The notes under the pieces were generated by a model that did no database searches, was not told where the DNA came from, and saw only the letters and a program-made list of their open reading frames with translations. From the NCBI RefSeq assembly GCF_002797555.1, contig NZ_PGFA01000001.1, forward strand, positions 2,666,001 to 2,730,000: a stretch of DNA of 64,000 nt, given 5' to 3'. Below, piece after piece: positions 42,102 through 52,314 of the stretch. This stretch comes from Hymenobacter chitinivorans DSM 11115 (lineage in GTDB: Bacteria; Bacteroidota; Bacteroidia; Cytophagales; Hymenobacteraceae). Position 1 is the first letter of the stretch. The number at the start of each line of letters is the position of its first letter. The position numbers were made by a program, and so were the translations under genes.

Positions 42102-44732
42102 TCACTGCTCCCGCATGTGTAGCAGCCGTACAATCAGGCCGGTCCAGCCGGTTTGGTGGTTGGCGCCCATGCCCCGGCCATTGTCGCCGTGGAAGTACTC
42201 GTGAAAGAGCAGGTAGTCCCGGAAGTGGGGGTCGGTTTGCAGCTTCTCGTCGGGGCCGAAGGCGGGGCGGCGGCCCTGCTCGTCGCGCAGCAGCAGGCGG
42301 GTGAGGCGGCCGGCCAGGGCGGCGGCCACCTGCTGCAGGTCCAGAAACCGGCCCGAGCCCGTGGGGTATTCTACCTTGAACTTGCTGTCGTAGTAGAAGT
42401 GAAACCGCTGCAGGGACTCAATTATCAGGTAGTTAATCGGGAACCAGATGGGGCCGCGCCAGTTGGAGTTGCCCCCGAACATGCTCGTTTCGGCCTCGCC
42501 CGGCACGTACCCCACCGAGAAGTCGGCTTCCTCGGTGCTGAACACGTAGGGGTGCTCCAGGTGGTGGCGCGACATGGCCCGGATGCCGAATTCGGAGAGG
42601 AACTCCGTCTCGTCGAGCATGCGGCCCAGTAGCTGCTTGAGGCGGGAGCGGCGCAACAGGCCCAGCAGGTGGCGGGCCCCCTTGCCGGGCTCTTCCCAGC
42701 GGCTGACCAGCTTGGCCAGGTGGGGCCGGTTTTCGAGCAGCCAGGTGGCCCGAGCCGTGAATTCGGGCATTTTACGCAGCAGCGCCTCGTCAATGACTTC
42801 CACGGCAAACAGCGGAATCAGGCCCACGATGGAGCGTACCTTGAGCTTGGTGCGCTCCTCGTCCGGGGTGTGGAGCACGTCGTAGTAGAAGCCATCCTCG
42901 TCGTCCCAGAGGTTAAAAAGTCCGTCGCCGCCCCGGGTCATGGCGTCGGCAATGTAGAGGAAGTGCTCGAAGAACTTGCCGGCCAGTTCCTGGTACACGG
43001 GGTTGGTTTCGGCCAGCTCCAGGGCCATGCGCATCATGTTCAGGGCAAACATGGCCATCCAGCTCGTGCCGTCGCTCTGCTCGATAAAGCCGCCGGTGGG
43101 CAGCGGGGCGCTTCTATCGAACACGCCGATGTTGTCCAGGCCCAGGAAGCCGCCCTCGAAGATGTTCCGCTCACTCTTGTCCTTGCGGTTTACCCACCAG
43201 GTAAAGTTCAGGGCCAGCTTATGAAACACGGCTTCCAGAAAGGCCCGGTCGCCGTGGCCGCCCTGCAGCTTTTTGTCCATCTTGTACACCCGCCAGGTGG
43301 CCCAGGCGTGCACTGGCGGGTTCACGTCGGAGAGGTTCCACTCGTAGGCCGGCAGCTGCCCGTTGGGGTGCATGTACCAGTCCTTGGTGAGCAGGCGCAG
43401 CTGGTCCTTGGCAAAGCCGGCATCAACCATGGCCAAGGGGATGCAGTGGAAAGCCAAATCCCAGGCCGCGTACCAGGGGTACTCCCACTTGTCGGGCATG
43501 GAGATGATGTCGGCGTTGTGCAAATGGCGCCAGCGGTGGTTGCGGCCTTTGTCGCGCTCCACGGGCGGAGTCAGCACGGCCGGGTCACCGTCGAGCCACT
43601 GGGTCACGTCGTAGTAGTAGAACTGCTTGCTCCAGAGCATGCCGGCAAAGGCCTGGCGCTGCACGTTGCGCACGTCCGGGTCGGGCGGCAGAGCTTCCTG
43701 GATACAGTCGTAGAACTCGTCGGCCTCCCGCTGCCGGGCGGCAAAAAGCGCCGCGAAGTCGGCAAACGGGGCCGCGTGCACTGCCTGGCTCAGGCGCAGC
43801 CGCACCGTGGCCGACTGGCCCGGCTCCACCAGCAGCTCGTAGCGGGCCGCCACCTTGGTGCCTTGCTGCTCGGTGTTGATGGCCGCCGCGTCGCCGTCCA
43901 CCACGTAGTCGTTGATGCCATCCTTGAAGTGGCGGCCCTCGGCGGGCAAGTCGTAGAGGCGGGCCCCGTTGGTTTCGTTTTCGCAGAAGAGCAGCGCCGG
44001 GGCCTGGTCGCAGTAGAGGTGGTAGCGGCCCAGCAGCGGGTGCTCGGCTTCCACGGTACCGGGCGCAGTTTCGCGCAGCACGGGCCGGGCCGGGTCATAG
44101 CCCCAGCTCCAGGTATTGCGAAACCAGAGCTGGGGCAGCACCGTCAGCGGGGCCGGCTTGGGGCCGCGGTTGTGCACCGTGAGCTGCACCAGCACGTCGT
44201 CGGGCCCGGCCTTGGCGTACTCAATAAACACGTCGAAGTAGCGGTTTTTCTGGAAGATGCCGGTGTCGAGCAGCTCGTATTCGGGCTGCTGCCGGCTGCG
44301 CTTGGCATTTTCCTTGACCAGCTTCACGTACGGAAACTTCTGCTGCGGATACTTATACAGCATCTTCATGTAGGAGTGCGTCGGCGTGCTGTCGAGGTAG
44401 TAATAGAGCTCCTTCACGTCCTCGCCATGGTTGCCCTGCCCGTTGGTCAGCCCGTAGAGGCGCTCCTTCAGAATCCGGTCCTGCCCGTTCCAGAGGCCCA
44501 CCGCAAAGCACAGCAGCTGCTGGTCGTCGGAAATGCCCCCGATGCCCTCCTCGCCCCAGCGGTAGGCCTTGCTGCGGGCCATTTCGTGGCTGATGTAGTC
44601 CCAGGCGTTGCCGTCGGCACTGTAGTCTTCGCGCACCGTACCCCACTGGCGCTCGGTCAGGTAGGGTCCAAACTTCTTCCAGGCGGCGGTGCGCGCGTTA
44701 TGTTCAGCTAAGCGTAGTTGTTCCTGCGTCAT
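42102..44732 (-). CDS. GH63-like (MGH1-type) glucosidase
   Basis: The 876-aa protein, taken from the ATG at 44732, has no signal peptide, so it is probably cytoplasmic. An N-terminal beta domain (about 1-330) starts [19 protein letters not shown] and has [20 protein letters not shown] and [15 protein letters not shown] large (alpha/alpha)6 domain follows, with [65 protein letters not shown], and near the C-terminus [19 protein letters not shown] and [16 protein letters not shown]. This layout matches GH63-like and mannosylglycerate-hydrolase-like proteins of Bacteroidota, often annotated simply as glucosidase. Exact substrate unknown (alpha-glucoside or mannosyl/glucosylglycerate). Confidence 0.83.
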   Translation of the reverse strand: MTQEQLRLAEHNARTAAWKKFGPYLTERQWGTVREDYSADGNAWDYISHEMARSKAYRWGEEGIGGISDDQQLLCFAVGLWNGQDRILKERLYGLTNGQGNHGEDVKELYYYLDSTPTHSYMKMLYKYPQQKFPYVKLVKENAKRSRQQPEYELLDTGIFQKNRYFDVFIEYAKAGPDDVLVQLTVHNRGPKPAPLTVLPQLWFRNTWSWGYDPARPVLRETAPGTVEAEHPLLGRYHLYCDQAPALLFCENETNGARLYDLPAEGRHFKDGINDYVVDGDAAAINTEQQGTKVAARYELLVEPGQSATVRLRLSQAVHAAPFADFAALFAARQREADEFYDCIQEALPPDPDVRNVQRQAFAGMLWSKQFYYYDVTQWLDGDPAVLTPPVERDKGRNHRWRHLHNADIISMPDKWEYPWYAAWDLAFHCIPLAMVDAGFAKDQLRLLTKDWYMHPNGQLPAYEWNLSDVNPPVHAWATWRVYKMDKKLQGGHGDRAFLEAVFHKLALNFTWWVNRKDKSERNIFEGGFLGLDNIGVFDRSAPLPTGGFIEQSDGTSWMAMFALNMMRMALELAETNPVYQELAGKFFEHFLYIADAMTRGGDGLFNLWDDEDGFYYDVLHTPDEERTKLKVRSIVGLIPLFAVEVIDEALLRKMPEFTARATWLLENRPHLAKLVSRWEEPGKGARHLLGLLRRSRLKQLLGRMLDETEFLSEFGIRAMSRHHLEHPYVFSTEEADFSVGYVPGEAETSMFGGNSNWRGPIWFPINYLIIESLQRFHFYYDSKFKVEYPTGSGRFLDLQQVAAALAGRLTRLLLRDEQGRRPAFGPDEKLQTDPHFRDYLLFHEYFHGDNGRGMGANHQTGWTGLIVRLLHMREQ

Positions 44733-44947
44733 ACTCTCGTGTGGGGGCCTCCTCAATATACACCCGGCCGCCGTACTGGCGCCGCCGTGGTGGGCCAGGC
44801 CCCGGGCCATCCGGCGGGAAAGCCGGTCGAATGAAGTTCTGCCGTACTCCATTTTCCGGGCCCGGGTTGCTACGGCGCAGGTTGGGGGCCTCTTGCACTA
44901 CGCAACTACAACAGTGGAATCCAGGCGTAACAACGTGCCTAAAACAA

Positions 44948-44977
44948 GACTGCCCAGCCGTATATGGCTGGGCAGTC
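44948..44977 (-). terminator. Rho-independent terminator of the GH16-like gene
   Basis: Perfect 12-bp stem GACTGCCCAGCC with complement GGCTGGGCAGTC, loop GTATAT; on the minus strand it is followed by TTGTTTT. It lies 30 bp after the stop at 45007. The remaining 215 bp to 44733 should hold the promoter of the GH63-like gene. Confidence 0.85.
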
Positions 44978-45006
44978 GAGCAGAACTAAGCGTGATAGTA
45001 GCGGCG

Positions 45007-47385
45007 CTAGTACTTCACGATTTTGGTGCGGTACGTTTGCTTGCCACTCTGGGTCTGGAGTAGGTAGACCCCCGCCTTACACGCTGTTAGGTCGATAGTG
45101 GCGTGCTCGGCCGAGAGCGTGCCCTGCTGCACGGTGGCCCCCAGCAGGTTGGTCAGCGTGTAGGGCACGGGGGCGGCACCCAGCGCAGTCGGTACGCTCA
45201 CTTCTACCCGGCCCGTCGTGGGGTTGGGCGCTACGGTCAGCTGCTGGGCCGGCCCCGTGGCCGATTCGGTAGCCAGCGGAGCTTTTGCGTTGCGGTGCAG
45301 GGTGATGTCGTTACCTTCTATATCCCAGTCATCATACGAATCCAGCCGCTGGCACGGCTCCCAGGTAAAGTAGCGCAGATGGTTGTCGCGCCCGCAGTAG
45401 TAGGCCGTCAGGTTGCCCGTGCTGATTAGCGAAGAATGTCCGGCCATGGTATTGTCGAAAGACAGAAACTCACCCGTGTTCCAGTAGCCATCGAGCCAGG
45501 TATGATTCCAACCGTTGGCATCCTGATAGAAGCCCTGAATGCGGCCATCGTAGCCCAGATAAGTCACGCGCAAGCCGTCCGAACTTACGTCGAGTCCACC
45601 GTGGGCTTTTTGGGCCTGCACATTGCCGGTGCTGGCGGGAAAGAAGCTGTGGTCCCAGCCACTGGTAGCATTGTTGTAAGCAAACTGGTGGACTGCATTA
45701 TCCTCCTGGCCAATGTAGTACACCGTACTACCGTTAATAGCCATTGATTTCGGCTCCCCGGAAATGGTATACGCCGTCGTCGACCAGTTCGCGTCCACGA
45801 AGGCGTGGTAGTACGTTCCGTTCCAGCGGTAGTAGTACTGAATCCGGTTGTCGGCGCCCCGGTAAAAGATGGAGCCAGAGCCTTGCTCAATCGTCAGGTT
45901 ACCGTTTACGTAAGCAAAGCCACCCTCCGTATTGGTAATCGTGCTAACCTGCCAGGGGTTGCTGACCGCCCCATTGGCGTAGCAGTAATGCAGCTGGTTA
46001 TCGGCTCCGACGTACACAATGCAGTTGTCTGACGTCCGCACGCCAATGGAGCCGGCAGTAGTAGAAACGGCCGGGGCCGAGGTGGTCGTAATCCAGATAT
46101 GCTGCCAGCTTCCGTCGTAATAATAGGCCTGCACCGTGTTGTTGCTGCCCTTATAGACCACGTAGTTCAGACCCGGCAGGTACGTTACATCCCCTAGCAC
46201 GTCGCCGTTGGTCACGCTGGGCAGCTGACTTACGTTCCACGTGTTGCCGGTACGAGCGGACACGTAGAGCTTATTATCGGTGCCGCGGTAGAAGACCTGA
46301 TTGGCATTGCCCGGATTGACTGCAATCGAAGCCGGGGCCGAGTTCAGGTTGGCAATACCTGGCCGAGCCTGCGTGTTAGGTTCGATACCAGTCACGCTCA
46401 CGTCATGGTTTATAAACTCATTGGCTGTCTTATAGGAGCCAATTGTAGCTAACGAGTAGTCAATTACGCCGCTAGCGTTTTTGGGCTTGAGAACTCGCAC
46501 GTAATCCACCTGCATTTCGGCATCGTCCTCCCCGCTCCACGCCCACATTTGCAAGGCAATGATGATGTCGTTGAAGAAGTTATTACCGGTTTTATCATGC
46601 CCGACGGTGGTCACCACGGACTTGGGCACCGTGCGGATTTCCCGGCCGTCGAGGAAAAAGGTGACTTCGTTTGGCGTCCATACCACCGTGTATTTGTGGA
46701 AACCGTCGCTGAGCAGCGTGGAGTACTGGTACGGGGACCAAATTTTCACCCGCCCCCCCCCGTGGGGCCGCAAACCAGGATATTCCGTCAAATCCGTATT
46801 GCAAGCCCCCATGTCCTGGTGTTCGACCCGGTTGTCCATCACCCCGCAAAGCATCCCCGGGTGCGGGCCGGCATTGTCCGTGTTCAGCCCATCGAGCATT
46901 AGAATGTCGGTTGGGCAGGAGTTGAGCCAGAAAGTTGGCCAAGCATTTTGAGTCGGTAGTTTGATACTGGCCTCCCAGGCTCCGTACGCGTCCTGTTGCA
47001 TCAAGCCCCCTTGTCCGTGTCGGCTGCGCAGCATGCCCGACCGGTAGCGGAGTAGGCGAGAACCGTGTTGCAGCTCTCTTAGGCTACCATCCGGATAGCG
47101 CCACCGCTTGGATTTGAGGTGCACTACCCCGTCGCCGGGCAGCGTCACCAGGGAAGGGTCCGTACCGTCGTACCACTCACTGCCCCAGCCATCATACATG
47201 TCACCGCTGGTGTTAGTGGTTTGCCAGAAAGCGGTGTTGAGCGTTGACGCATTGAATTGGTCTTCCGCTACCACTTTCCACACATTATTGTCAAAACTTA
47301 GCCGGCACTGGGCTTCGGCCCCCACGGTACTGATTCCGCCCAGCATAATAGCCAAGGGCAGACATTTCCTGAAGAAATGCTTCAT
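45007..47385 (-). CDS. Secreted GH16-fold protein with altered catalytic motif, propeller-like lectin repeats and T9SS signal
   Basis: The 792-aa secreted protein starts at the ATG 47385, with a signal peptide ending GAEAQC. Residues about 30-355 form a GH16 beta-jellyroll: DAYGAWEASIKLPTQNAWPT, FHKYTVVWTPNEVTFFLDG and IIALQMWAWSGEDDAEMQVDYVRV. The expected E-x-D-x-x-E motif reads TDILMLDG (Asp160, Leu162, Asp165), so normal hydrolase activity is doubtful. Residues about 380-700 hold five or six repeats of the type VFYRGTDNKLY and IVYVGADNQLHY, as in bacterial lectin-like beta-propellers. The last 75 residues (VAPNPTTGRVEVSV to GVYLLQTQSG) are a type IX sorting domain. Codon use is AT-richer than in the neighbours, suggesting acquisition. 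Probably binds surface or environmental polysaccharide. Confidence 0.8.
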   Translation of the reverse strand: MKHFFRKCLPLAIMLGGISTVGAEAQCRLSFDNNVWKVVAEDQFNASTLNTAFWQTTNTSGDMYDGWGSEWYDGTDPSLVTLPGDGVVHLKSKRWRYPDGSLRELQHGSRLLRYRSGMLRSRHGQGGLMQQDAYGAWEASIKLPTQNAWPTFWLNSCPTDILMLDGLNTDNAGPHPGMLCGVMDNRVEHQDMGACNTDLTEYPGLRPHGGGRVKIWSPYQYSTLLSDGFHKYTVVWTPNEVTFFLDGREIRTVPKSVVTTVGHDKTGNNFFNDIIIALQMWAWSGEDDAEMQVDYVRVLKPKNASGVIDYSLATIGSYKTANEFINHDVSVTGIEPNTQARPGIANLNSAPASIAVNPGNANQVFYRGTDNKLYVSARTGNTWNVSQLPSVTNGDVLGDVTYLPGLNYVVYKGSNNTVQAYYYDGSWQHIWITTTSAPAVSTTAGSIGVRTSDNCIVYVGADNQLHYCYANGAVSNPWQVSTITNTEGGFAYVNGNLTIEQGSGSIFYRGADNRIQYYYRWNGTYYHAFVDANWSTTAYTISGEPKSMAINGSTVYYIGQEDNAVHQFAYNNATSGWDHSFFPASTGNVQAQKAHGGLDVSSDGLRVTYLGYDGRIQGFYQDANGWNHTWLDGYWNTGEFLSFDNTMAGHSSLISTGNLTAYYCGRDNHLRYFTWEPCQRLDSYDDWDIEGNDITLHRNAKAPLATESATGPAQQLTVAPNPTTGRVEVSVPTALGAAPVPYTLTNLLGATVQQGTLSAEHATIDLTACKAGVYLLQTQSGKQTYRTKIVKY

Positions 47386-47779
47386 AGATAAAAAAATAAA
47401 AGTGAGAAAAGCAGCGCCTTTGTGGCGTTGCGCAACACGTAAGATCAGGGCAGTTGCTACGATGCCGTGGTGCAGCGGCAAGTCCGGCGGGACATCGTCA
47501 GCAGTAGTTGCAGAAGGAGATACAACAGTATCCCCGGCGTGTATAAGGATTAGTGGGTGCAAGGTGAAGAATGGGCATCGCAATTCCTACGCCTCCGCCG
47601 CAGAGTAACAGTATCGTATCATCTGTACAGGCACTTCCCTTTCCACGCGGGCCGAGCTTCCTGCGGGCCCTACCCCAAGCTGGGCCGAATGGCGGGGGCT
47701 ATTTTCGCCGTGGGTGGCCTTATTCGCCTGGCTTTGCTGCCGACGGCCCGGGCAGTGCGCCGCTGAAGCCCCGCCGGCC
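47386..47779. other. 394-bp gap without a recognised gene
   Basis: The gap lies upstream of the GH16-like gene and downstream of the PAS kinase stop, both on the minus strand. It must hold the GH16-like gene's promoter. I saw no conserved box, repeat or hairpin strong enough to mark. Confidence 0.5.
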
Positions 47780-50731
47780 TCAGTCCGCGGCCGGGGGCGC
47801 CGGCAGCGGCACCCGAATCCGGACGTAGGTGCCGAACTTGGCCGACGAGCCCACGTCCACGCTGCCGCCCAGCAGCCGCACCCGGTCGTGGATGCCGCGC
47901 AAACCCAGGCCGGGCTTGGCCACCGGGTCCGTTACAAACCCGGCCCCGTTGTCTTCGGCCCGCAGCACCACGAAGCCCGGCATGGTTTCGAGCTCCAGAC
48001 TGGCCTCGGTGGCACCCTGGGCGTGCTTCACAATGTTTTGCCCCAGCTCCTGAGCCATGCGGTACAGGGCCAGCTGCAGGGAGGTGGCCAGGGGCGGCAC
48101 TTCCTCGTCGAGCACGATGTGGCACTGCATCCGCAGCTGGGGGCTGCTGAGCTGCCGGCAGATGTCCTGCAGGGCCACCTCCAGCCCAAACTCCCGGAGC
48201 ACCGAGGGCACCAGCTCGTGCGACAGGGCCCGGGTTTGCTTGATGGCTTCGACCAACAGGTACTCAGCTTCCTGCCGGGCCTTCGGGCCCGGGGGCGGCA
48301 GGGCTAGGCCGCTGAGCTGGTCGAGGCGCAGCTTGGTGGCGTAGAGCACCTGCCCCACGCCGTTGTGCAGGGTTTCGGCCATGCGCCGCCGCTCGGCCTC
48401 CTGGGCGTCCAGCACGGCATCGAAGAGGCGCTGCTGCTGCTCCAGGCGCATGCGCAGGTTGTCGGCCTCCAGGCGCTGCACCTCGCTGATGTCCAGGTCC
48501 ACGCCCAGCACCCGCAGGGGCTCCCCCTGCGCGTCGAGCATGGTCCGGGCCTTGATGCGCAGGGTTTTCTGCTGCCCGCCCACCCGAATGCGCAGGGTTT
48601 CTTCCAGCTTGGGCGCCCCCCGCAGCATCTGGCCCACCAGCCGCTCGGCCACCGCCACATCCTCGGCCACGGCCATTTCCCGGTAGATGTGGGGCTTCAC
48701 GGCCGTGCCCTGGGGCAGCCCAAACAGCCCGTACATGCCCGCCGACCACCGGAACACGCCCGTCGTGAGCTCGTACTCCCAGCTGCCGAGCTGGGCCACG
48801 GCCTCCGACTGCTGCAACAGGGTCAGGTTTTTGCTCAGCTCCTGCTCTACTTCCTTGCGGCTGGTAATTTCGAAGGCCTGAATGAAGAACCCGTCGCCGA
48901 GCCGGGTGTAGGCCACGTCGAACCAGCCCCGCAGGTTGGGAAAGTCAAACTGCACCTCGTGGCGCTGCGGCTCCCCGGTTTCCATCACCTGCCGGATATG
49001 CTCCCAGGCCGGGTGCTCCTCGATGCCGGGCAGGGCCTGAGTGAGCCGGGGCGCCGGCTCATCCAGCGCCCCGGGGCCCGTCAGGGGGCCCGTCTGCATC
49101 GTGTCGACGAGGTAGTCGACCGGCCGGCCGGCTTCGTCCCGTACCGCCTGAAAGTACCAGATCAGGGTTTGCCCGCCCTTGAGCAGGGCCGTAAGCCAGG
49201 CATTGGCCTGCTCTAGCCGCTCCTCGGCCTGCTTCTGGGCCGTTATATCGAGGAAGGTCAGGATGAGCCCGCCCCCGTTTTTCACCGCCGACACGTCGAA
49301 CCACCGGTCCTGGTAATGCTCGCCGGAATAGCGGCGCACGCCGCGCCAGGGGTGCCCGGTTTCCATTACCCGCACGTAGTCGTCGAAGAAGGTGTGGCGC
49401 ACCCCCGGGAACAGCTCCAGCAGCCCGTGGCTGAGCAGCTCGGCCTCGGTTTTCTGGTTCAGCACCTCGGCCGCGTGGTTAGCCCCGCGCAAGATAAAGT
49501 CGGTGATGGGCCCGGCCGGCGCCGCGCGCTGGGCTTCCAGCAGGCAAATGGCCGCCGGGGAGCCGTCCAGCATCCGCTGAATGGTGCGGGTAGCGCGCCG
49601 GAGCCGGGTTTCGGCCGCCTCCCGCTCGGTCACGTCCTGCACCAGGCCCAGCAGCTTCACGGCCGTGCCGGCCTCGTCGCACACTACCTGCCCGTGGGCC
49701 TCCAGGGTGCGCAGCTGCCCGTCGGCCCGGTAGATGCGGCGCCGGTAGTGGTAGGGCGCGCACCCGGCCACGGCCCGGTTCAGGGCCTGCTGCACCACGT
49801 CCACATCCTCCGGCACCGAGCGGGTGTTGATGAAGTCCAGAGTAAAGGTGAACGACTGGGGCTTTTCCCCAAACAGCCGGTAGAGCCCGTCCGAGGCCTG
49901 CATCCGGCCCGTGGCCACTTCCACGTGGTAGCTGCCCGCCCCGGCCGCCTGCTCGGCCTCGCGCAGCAGGGTTTCGCTGGCCGCCTGCCGGGCCTGGGCT
50001 TCCACCACCGAGGTAATGTCGCGGGCAATTTCCAGCACCCGCAGCCCCTCGCCTTCCGGCTGCTCGAGCGCCATCCGGGAGTGGTAGTGCCGCTCGCCCC
50101 GGGGCGTGGGCAGGTGGTAATAGTAGTCCACCGGCCGGCCCGCGTGCAACGCCTGGCGCAGGTGCTCGGCGTAGGGCCCTTGCAGGCCGGCGGGCAGGCC
50201 CATTTCGGCCCAGGTCTGGCCCAGAAGCTCGGCCACGGGCCGGCCCAGCCGCTGCTCCAGGGCGGCATTGGCCCAGAGCAGGCGCAGGTCGGCATCCCAG
50301 CGCAGAATCAGGTCGGGCAGGTGGTCGGCCACCGCCTGGTACTGCCGGCGCTGGGTTACGGCCTGGGTCACGTCCTGCCAGAACACGAGCACCTGCCCCG
50401 CCCCGGGGGCCGTGCTCATCTCAATCCAGCGCTGGCAGTAGGGCAGCCAGAACGTGCCCCGCACGGGGTGGGGTGCCCGCTGGGCCTCGCCCAGGGCCTC
50501 GCCCAGCTCGGCCGGAAAGCCCGCCGGCAGCACCTGCTCCAGGGGCCGCCCCCGCAGCTCCGCTACCGTGCTGGCCAGCAGCTGGGCCGCCTCCGGGTTG
50601 ACGAGCTGCAGCCGCCCCGCCCCGTCGAGGCCCAGCACGGCCCAGGGCATCGAGTCCAGCACCGGCCCGGCCCAGGTCGGGGAATAGGAAAAGCCCGGCG
50701 GGGGGGCAGCAGCAGCACGGTCATTCAGCAT
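47780..50731 (-). CDS. Multi-PAS sensor histidine kinase, HisKA_3 type
   Basis: The 983-aa cytoplasmic kinase, counted from the ATG at 50731, contains about six PAS/PAC modules one after another (about 20-770). Examples are DSMPWAVLGLDGAGRLQLVNP, ADLRLLWANAALEQRLGRPV and ILRGANHAAEVLNQKTEAEL. The phosphoacceptor region is AEETLHNGVGQVLYATKL-like (AERRRMAETLHNGVGQVLY) with its His near residue 800. The ATPase domain has YRMAQELGQNIVKHAQ (N box) and RAEDNGAGF, LGLRGIHDRVRLLGGS (G boxes). A start at 50780 or 50842 would add a short, unconserved stretch. It is closely similar in layout to the kinase at 6564-8558. No response regulator is adjacent; its signals are unknown. Confidence 0.9.
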   Translation of the reverse strand: MLNDRAAAAPPPGFSYSPTWAGPVLDSMPWAVLGLDGAGRLQLVNPEAAQLLASTVAELRGRPLEQVLPAGFPAELGEALGEAQRAPHPVRGTFWLPYCQRWIEMSTAPGAGQVLVFWQDVTQAVTQRRQYQAVADHLPDLILRWDADLRLLWANAALEQRLGRPVAELLGQTWAEMGLPAGLQGPYAEHLRQALHAGRPVDYYYHLPTPRGERHYHSRMALEQPEGEGLRVLEIARDITSVVEAQARQAASETLLREAEQAAGAGSYHVEVATGRMQASDGLYRLFGEKPQSFTFTLDFINTRSVPEDVDVVQQALNRAVAGCAPYHYRRRIYRADGQLRTLEAHGQVVCDEAGTAVKLLGLVQDVTEREAAETRLRRATRTIQRMLDGSPAAICLLEAQRAAPAGPITDFILRGANHAAEVLNQKTEAELLSHGLLELFPGVRHTFFDDYVRVMETGHPWRGVRRYSGEHYQDRWFDVSAVKNGGGLILTFLDITAQKQAEERLEQANAWLTALLKGGQTLIWYFQAVRDEAGRPVDYLVDTMQTGPLTGPGALDEPAPRLTQALPGIEEHPAWEHIRQVMETGEPQRHEVQFDFPNLRGWFDVAYTRLGDGFFIQAFEITSRKEVEQELSKNLTLLQQSEAVAQLGSWEYELTTGVFRWSAGMYGLFGLPQGTAVKPHIYREMAVAEDVAVAERLVGQMLRGAPKLEETLRIRVGGQQKTLRIKARTMLDAQGEPLRVLGVDLDISEVQRLEADNLRMRLEQQQRLFDAVLDAQEAERRRMAETLHNGVGQVLYATKLRLDQLSGLALPPPGPKARQEAEYLLVEAIKQTRALSHELVPSVLREFGLEVALQDICRQLSSPQLRMQCHIVLDEEVPPLATSLQLALYRMAQELGQNIVKHAQGATEASLELETMPGFVVLRAEDNGAGFVTDPVAKPGLGLRGIHDRVRLLGGSVDVGSSAKFGTYVRIRVPLPAPPAAD

Positions 50732-50909
50732 CGGCGCGGAGTAACGACTCCGCAGCAGAGCAGGGCCGGGTGAGAGCATCACCCTCCCAAAACCAGCAAG
50801 CTTGGTCCTGGAATATGGGGACAAAATATAGCCCTTACGCAATGAAGGTAAACAATTGCCCGCGCCACGACAAGCTCAACGGCCCCGCAACCAACCTAAC
50901 GGGCCCTGC

Positions 50910-51119
50910 CTAAGGCAGGTACATCGGCGCCTCGCGCAGGGCGCACACGTCGGGCCAGCTCAGTTCCCCGGCCACGTAGCGCGCGTAGAGCCGCTGCACG
51001 TAGCCCGAGGCCCGCTTGTAGAGCGTCGGGTTCGTGGCCTGCATCTGCCGGAGTACGTAGGCCCGCTGCGCGGGGGTCTGGGCGCAGGGCCCATACTTCG
51101 AATCATAACCGGATGCCAT
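50910..51119 (-). CDS. Small protein of unknown function (69 aa)
   Basis: No family recognised. The 69-aa product is helical and basic, with aromatic residues: YDSKYGPCAQTPAQRAYVLR, QMQATNPTLYKRASGYVQRL and YARYVAGELSWPDVCALREA. It has no signal peptide or membrane segment and carries two Cys. It lies alone between the PAS kinase and a divergent hypothetical gene. Codon usage is normal for the window and it has a plausible ATG, but no terminator or promoter clinches it. It could be a short regulatory or DNA-associated protein, but this is a guess. Confidence 0.45.
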   Translation of the reverse strand: MASGYDSKYGPCAQTPAQRAYVLRQMQATNPTLYKRASGYVQRLYARYVAGELSWPDVCALREAPMYLP

Positions 51120-51426
51120 AGTCTGGGATAGGGCCCTAAGGCCGTTACAAGGGTTTCAACAAAGGTCCGAACTTCCGCCCCGGCCCGCCTCCGCCCAACT
51201 ACGGAATTTGCCCCGCCACAAACACGCAAAAGCCCTTGCGCGGCCCCGCGGCCCCACTCCGTATTCGTCTCCCTATCAGTTGGTAAGCTCCGCCGTTTGC
51301 CCTACCTTACTGCCCGTCGCTGCGCCTGCCTATCCTACCCCTTCCTATTGCTATAGTCCCCGGCCTTTTTTCCGTCAAAAGCCCCGGTTTCTTCCCTTCA
51401 TTTTTACCCTTTTATCTTCTCTACTC

Positions 51427-51990
51427 ATGGCTAAAGCCACCAATGCCCTCACCCAGGGTCTGTCCGGTAAAGTATCGGGCCTCGTATTCCGCCGCAACGC
51501 CAACGGCACCGTCAGCGTCGGCGACGCCCCCCGCCCCTCCTCCAAAGTGCCCACCGAAGAAGCCACCGCCCAGCGCCAGCGCTTCCAGCAGGCCGCCTTC
51601 TACGGCCGGGCCATGCAGCAGGACCCCGCCCTAAAAGCGGCCTACGAAACCGGCGTCGACGGCACCACCACCAGCAGCTACGTAGTAGCCGTGGCCGACT
51701 ACCTCAGCGCCCCCAGCATCCGCCACGTCGACTTCACCGCCTACTACGGCAAGGCCGGCGACGTTATCCTGGTGCAGGCCACCGACAACTTCGCCGTCAC
51801 CGAGGTGCGGGTCCGCATCCAGAATCCCGACGGCTCCCTGGTCGAAGAAGGCCCCGCCCAGCCCGAGCCCGATGGCTATACTTTCCGGTTTACGGCCAAG
51901 GTAAATAACACGGCCCTCGACGGCGACAAAATTACGGTCATCGTTGCCGACCGCCCCGGCAACCGGACGGTGCAGGAAGCCAAACTCTAA
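51427..51990 (+). CDS. Conserved-type hypothetical protein with C-terminal Ig-like domain
   Basis: The 187-aa product from the ATG at 51427 (the frame is open to 51208, but that stretch is Pro/Ser-rich leader). The first part, MAKATNALTQGLSGKVSGLV then FRRNANGTVSVGDAPRPS, resembles small Bacteroidota proteins whose N-terminus reads G-x-x-G-x-V-x-x-R-x-N-G-x-x-V (DUF6266-like), but this is only a resemblance. The middle is helical (EATAQRQRFQQAAFYGRAMQ). From about 95 a beta domain reads KAGDVILVQATDNFAVTEV and TAKVNNTALDGDKITVIVAD, an Ig-like pattern. No signal peptide is present. The 307-bp gap upstream holds no other gene. The C-terminus is followed by a terminator 128 bp on. Confidence 0.6.
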   Translation: MAKATNALTQGLSGKVSGLVFRRNANGTVSVGDAPRPSSKVPTEEATAQRQRFQQAAFYGRAMQQDPALKAAYETGVDGTTTSSYVVAVADYLSAPSIRHVDFTAYYGKAGDVILVQATDNFAVTEVRVRIQNPDGSLVEEGPAQPEPDGYTFRFTAKVNNTALDGDKITVIVADRPGNRTVQEAKL

Positions 51991-52118
51991 CCCCGGCCTC
52001 GCGGTAAGATCCTATTTTATTTTTTGGGACCCTGCGCTCTTGTTGGGACCTTCTAGCCATCTCCCCGCCATCTTCCCCGGCCGAGGCCCCGGCAAAATAC
52101 TATTTCACTTTACGCTTC

Positions 52119-52150
52119 AGCCCTTGCCCCTGCCCGGGGGCAAGGGCTTT
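52119..52150 (+). terminator. Rho-independent terminator
   Basis: Stem AGCCCTTGCCCC with complement GGGGCAAGGGCT, loop TGCCCG, followed by a run of six T. It ends the transcript from 51427. The rest of the 323-bp gap up to 52315 should hold the promoter of the next kinase; a TACCTTG box lies at about 52269. Confidence 0.9.
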
Positions 52151-52314
52151 TTTGCGGCCCCTATTGCAGCCTTCCCGCCGGTTTGCCGTCCTGCTTATTC
52201 CGGCCGGTAGCTGCGCTTTAGGCTCCACGGCAAATCCCGGGCGCCCGAAATTCGTATTCCCCAGATGCTACCTTGCCGGGCGGGCTAGTGCCGCCCCGCT
52301 TCTATCCGCTCGTA

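Noticed and set aside
51208..51426. Extended N-terminus of the hypothetical gene at 51427
   Set aside because: The stretch is rich in Pro/Ser with no motif and lies in the leader; ATG 51427 begins the recognisable part.
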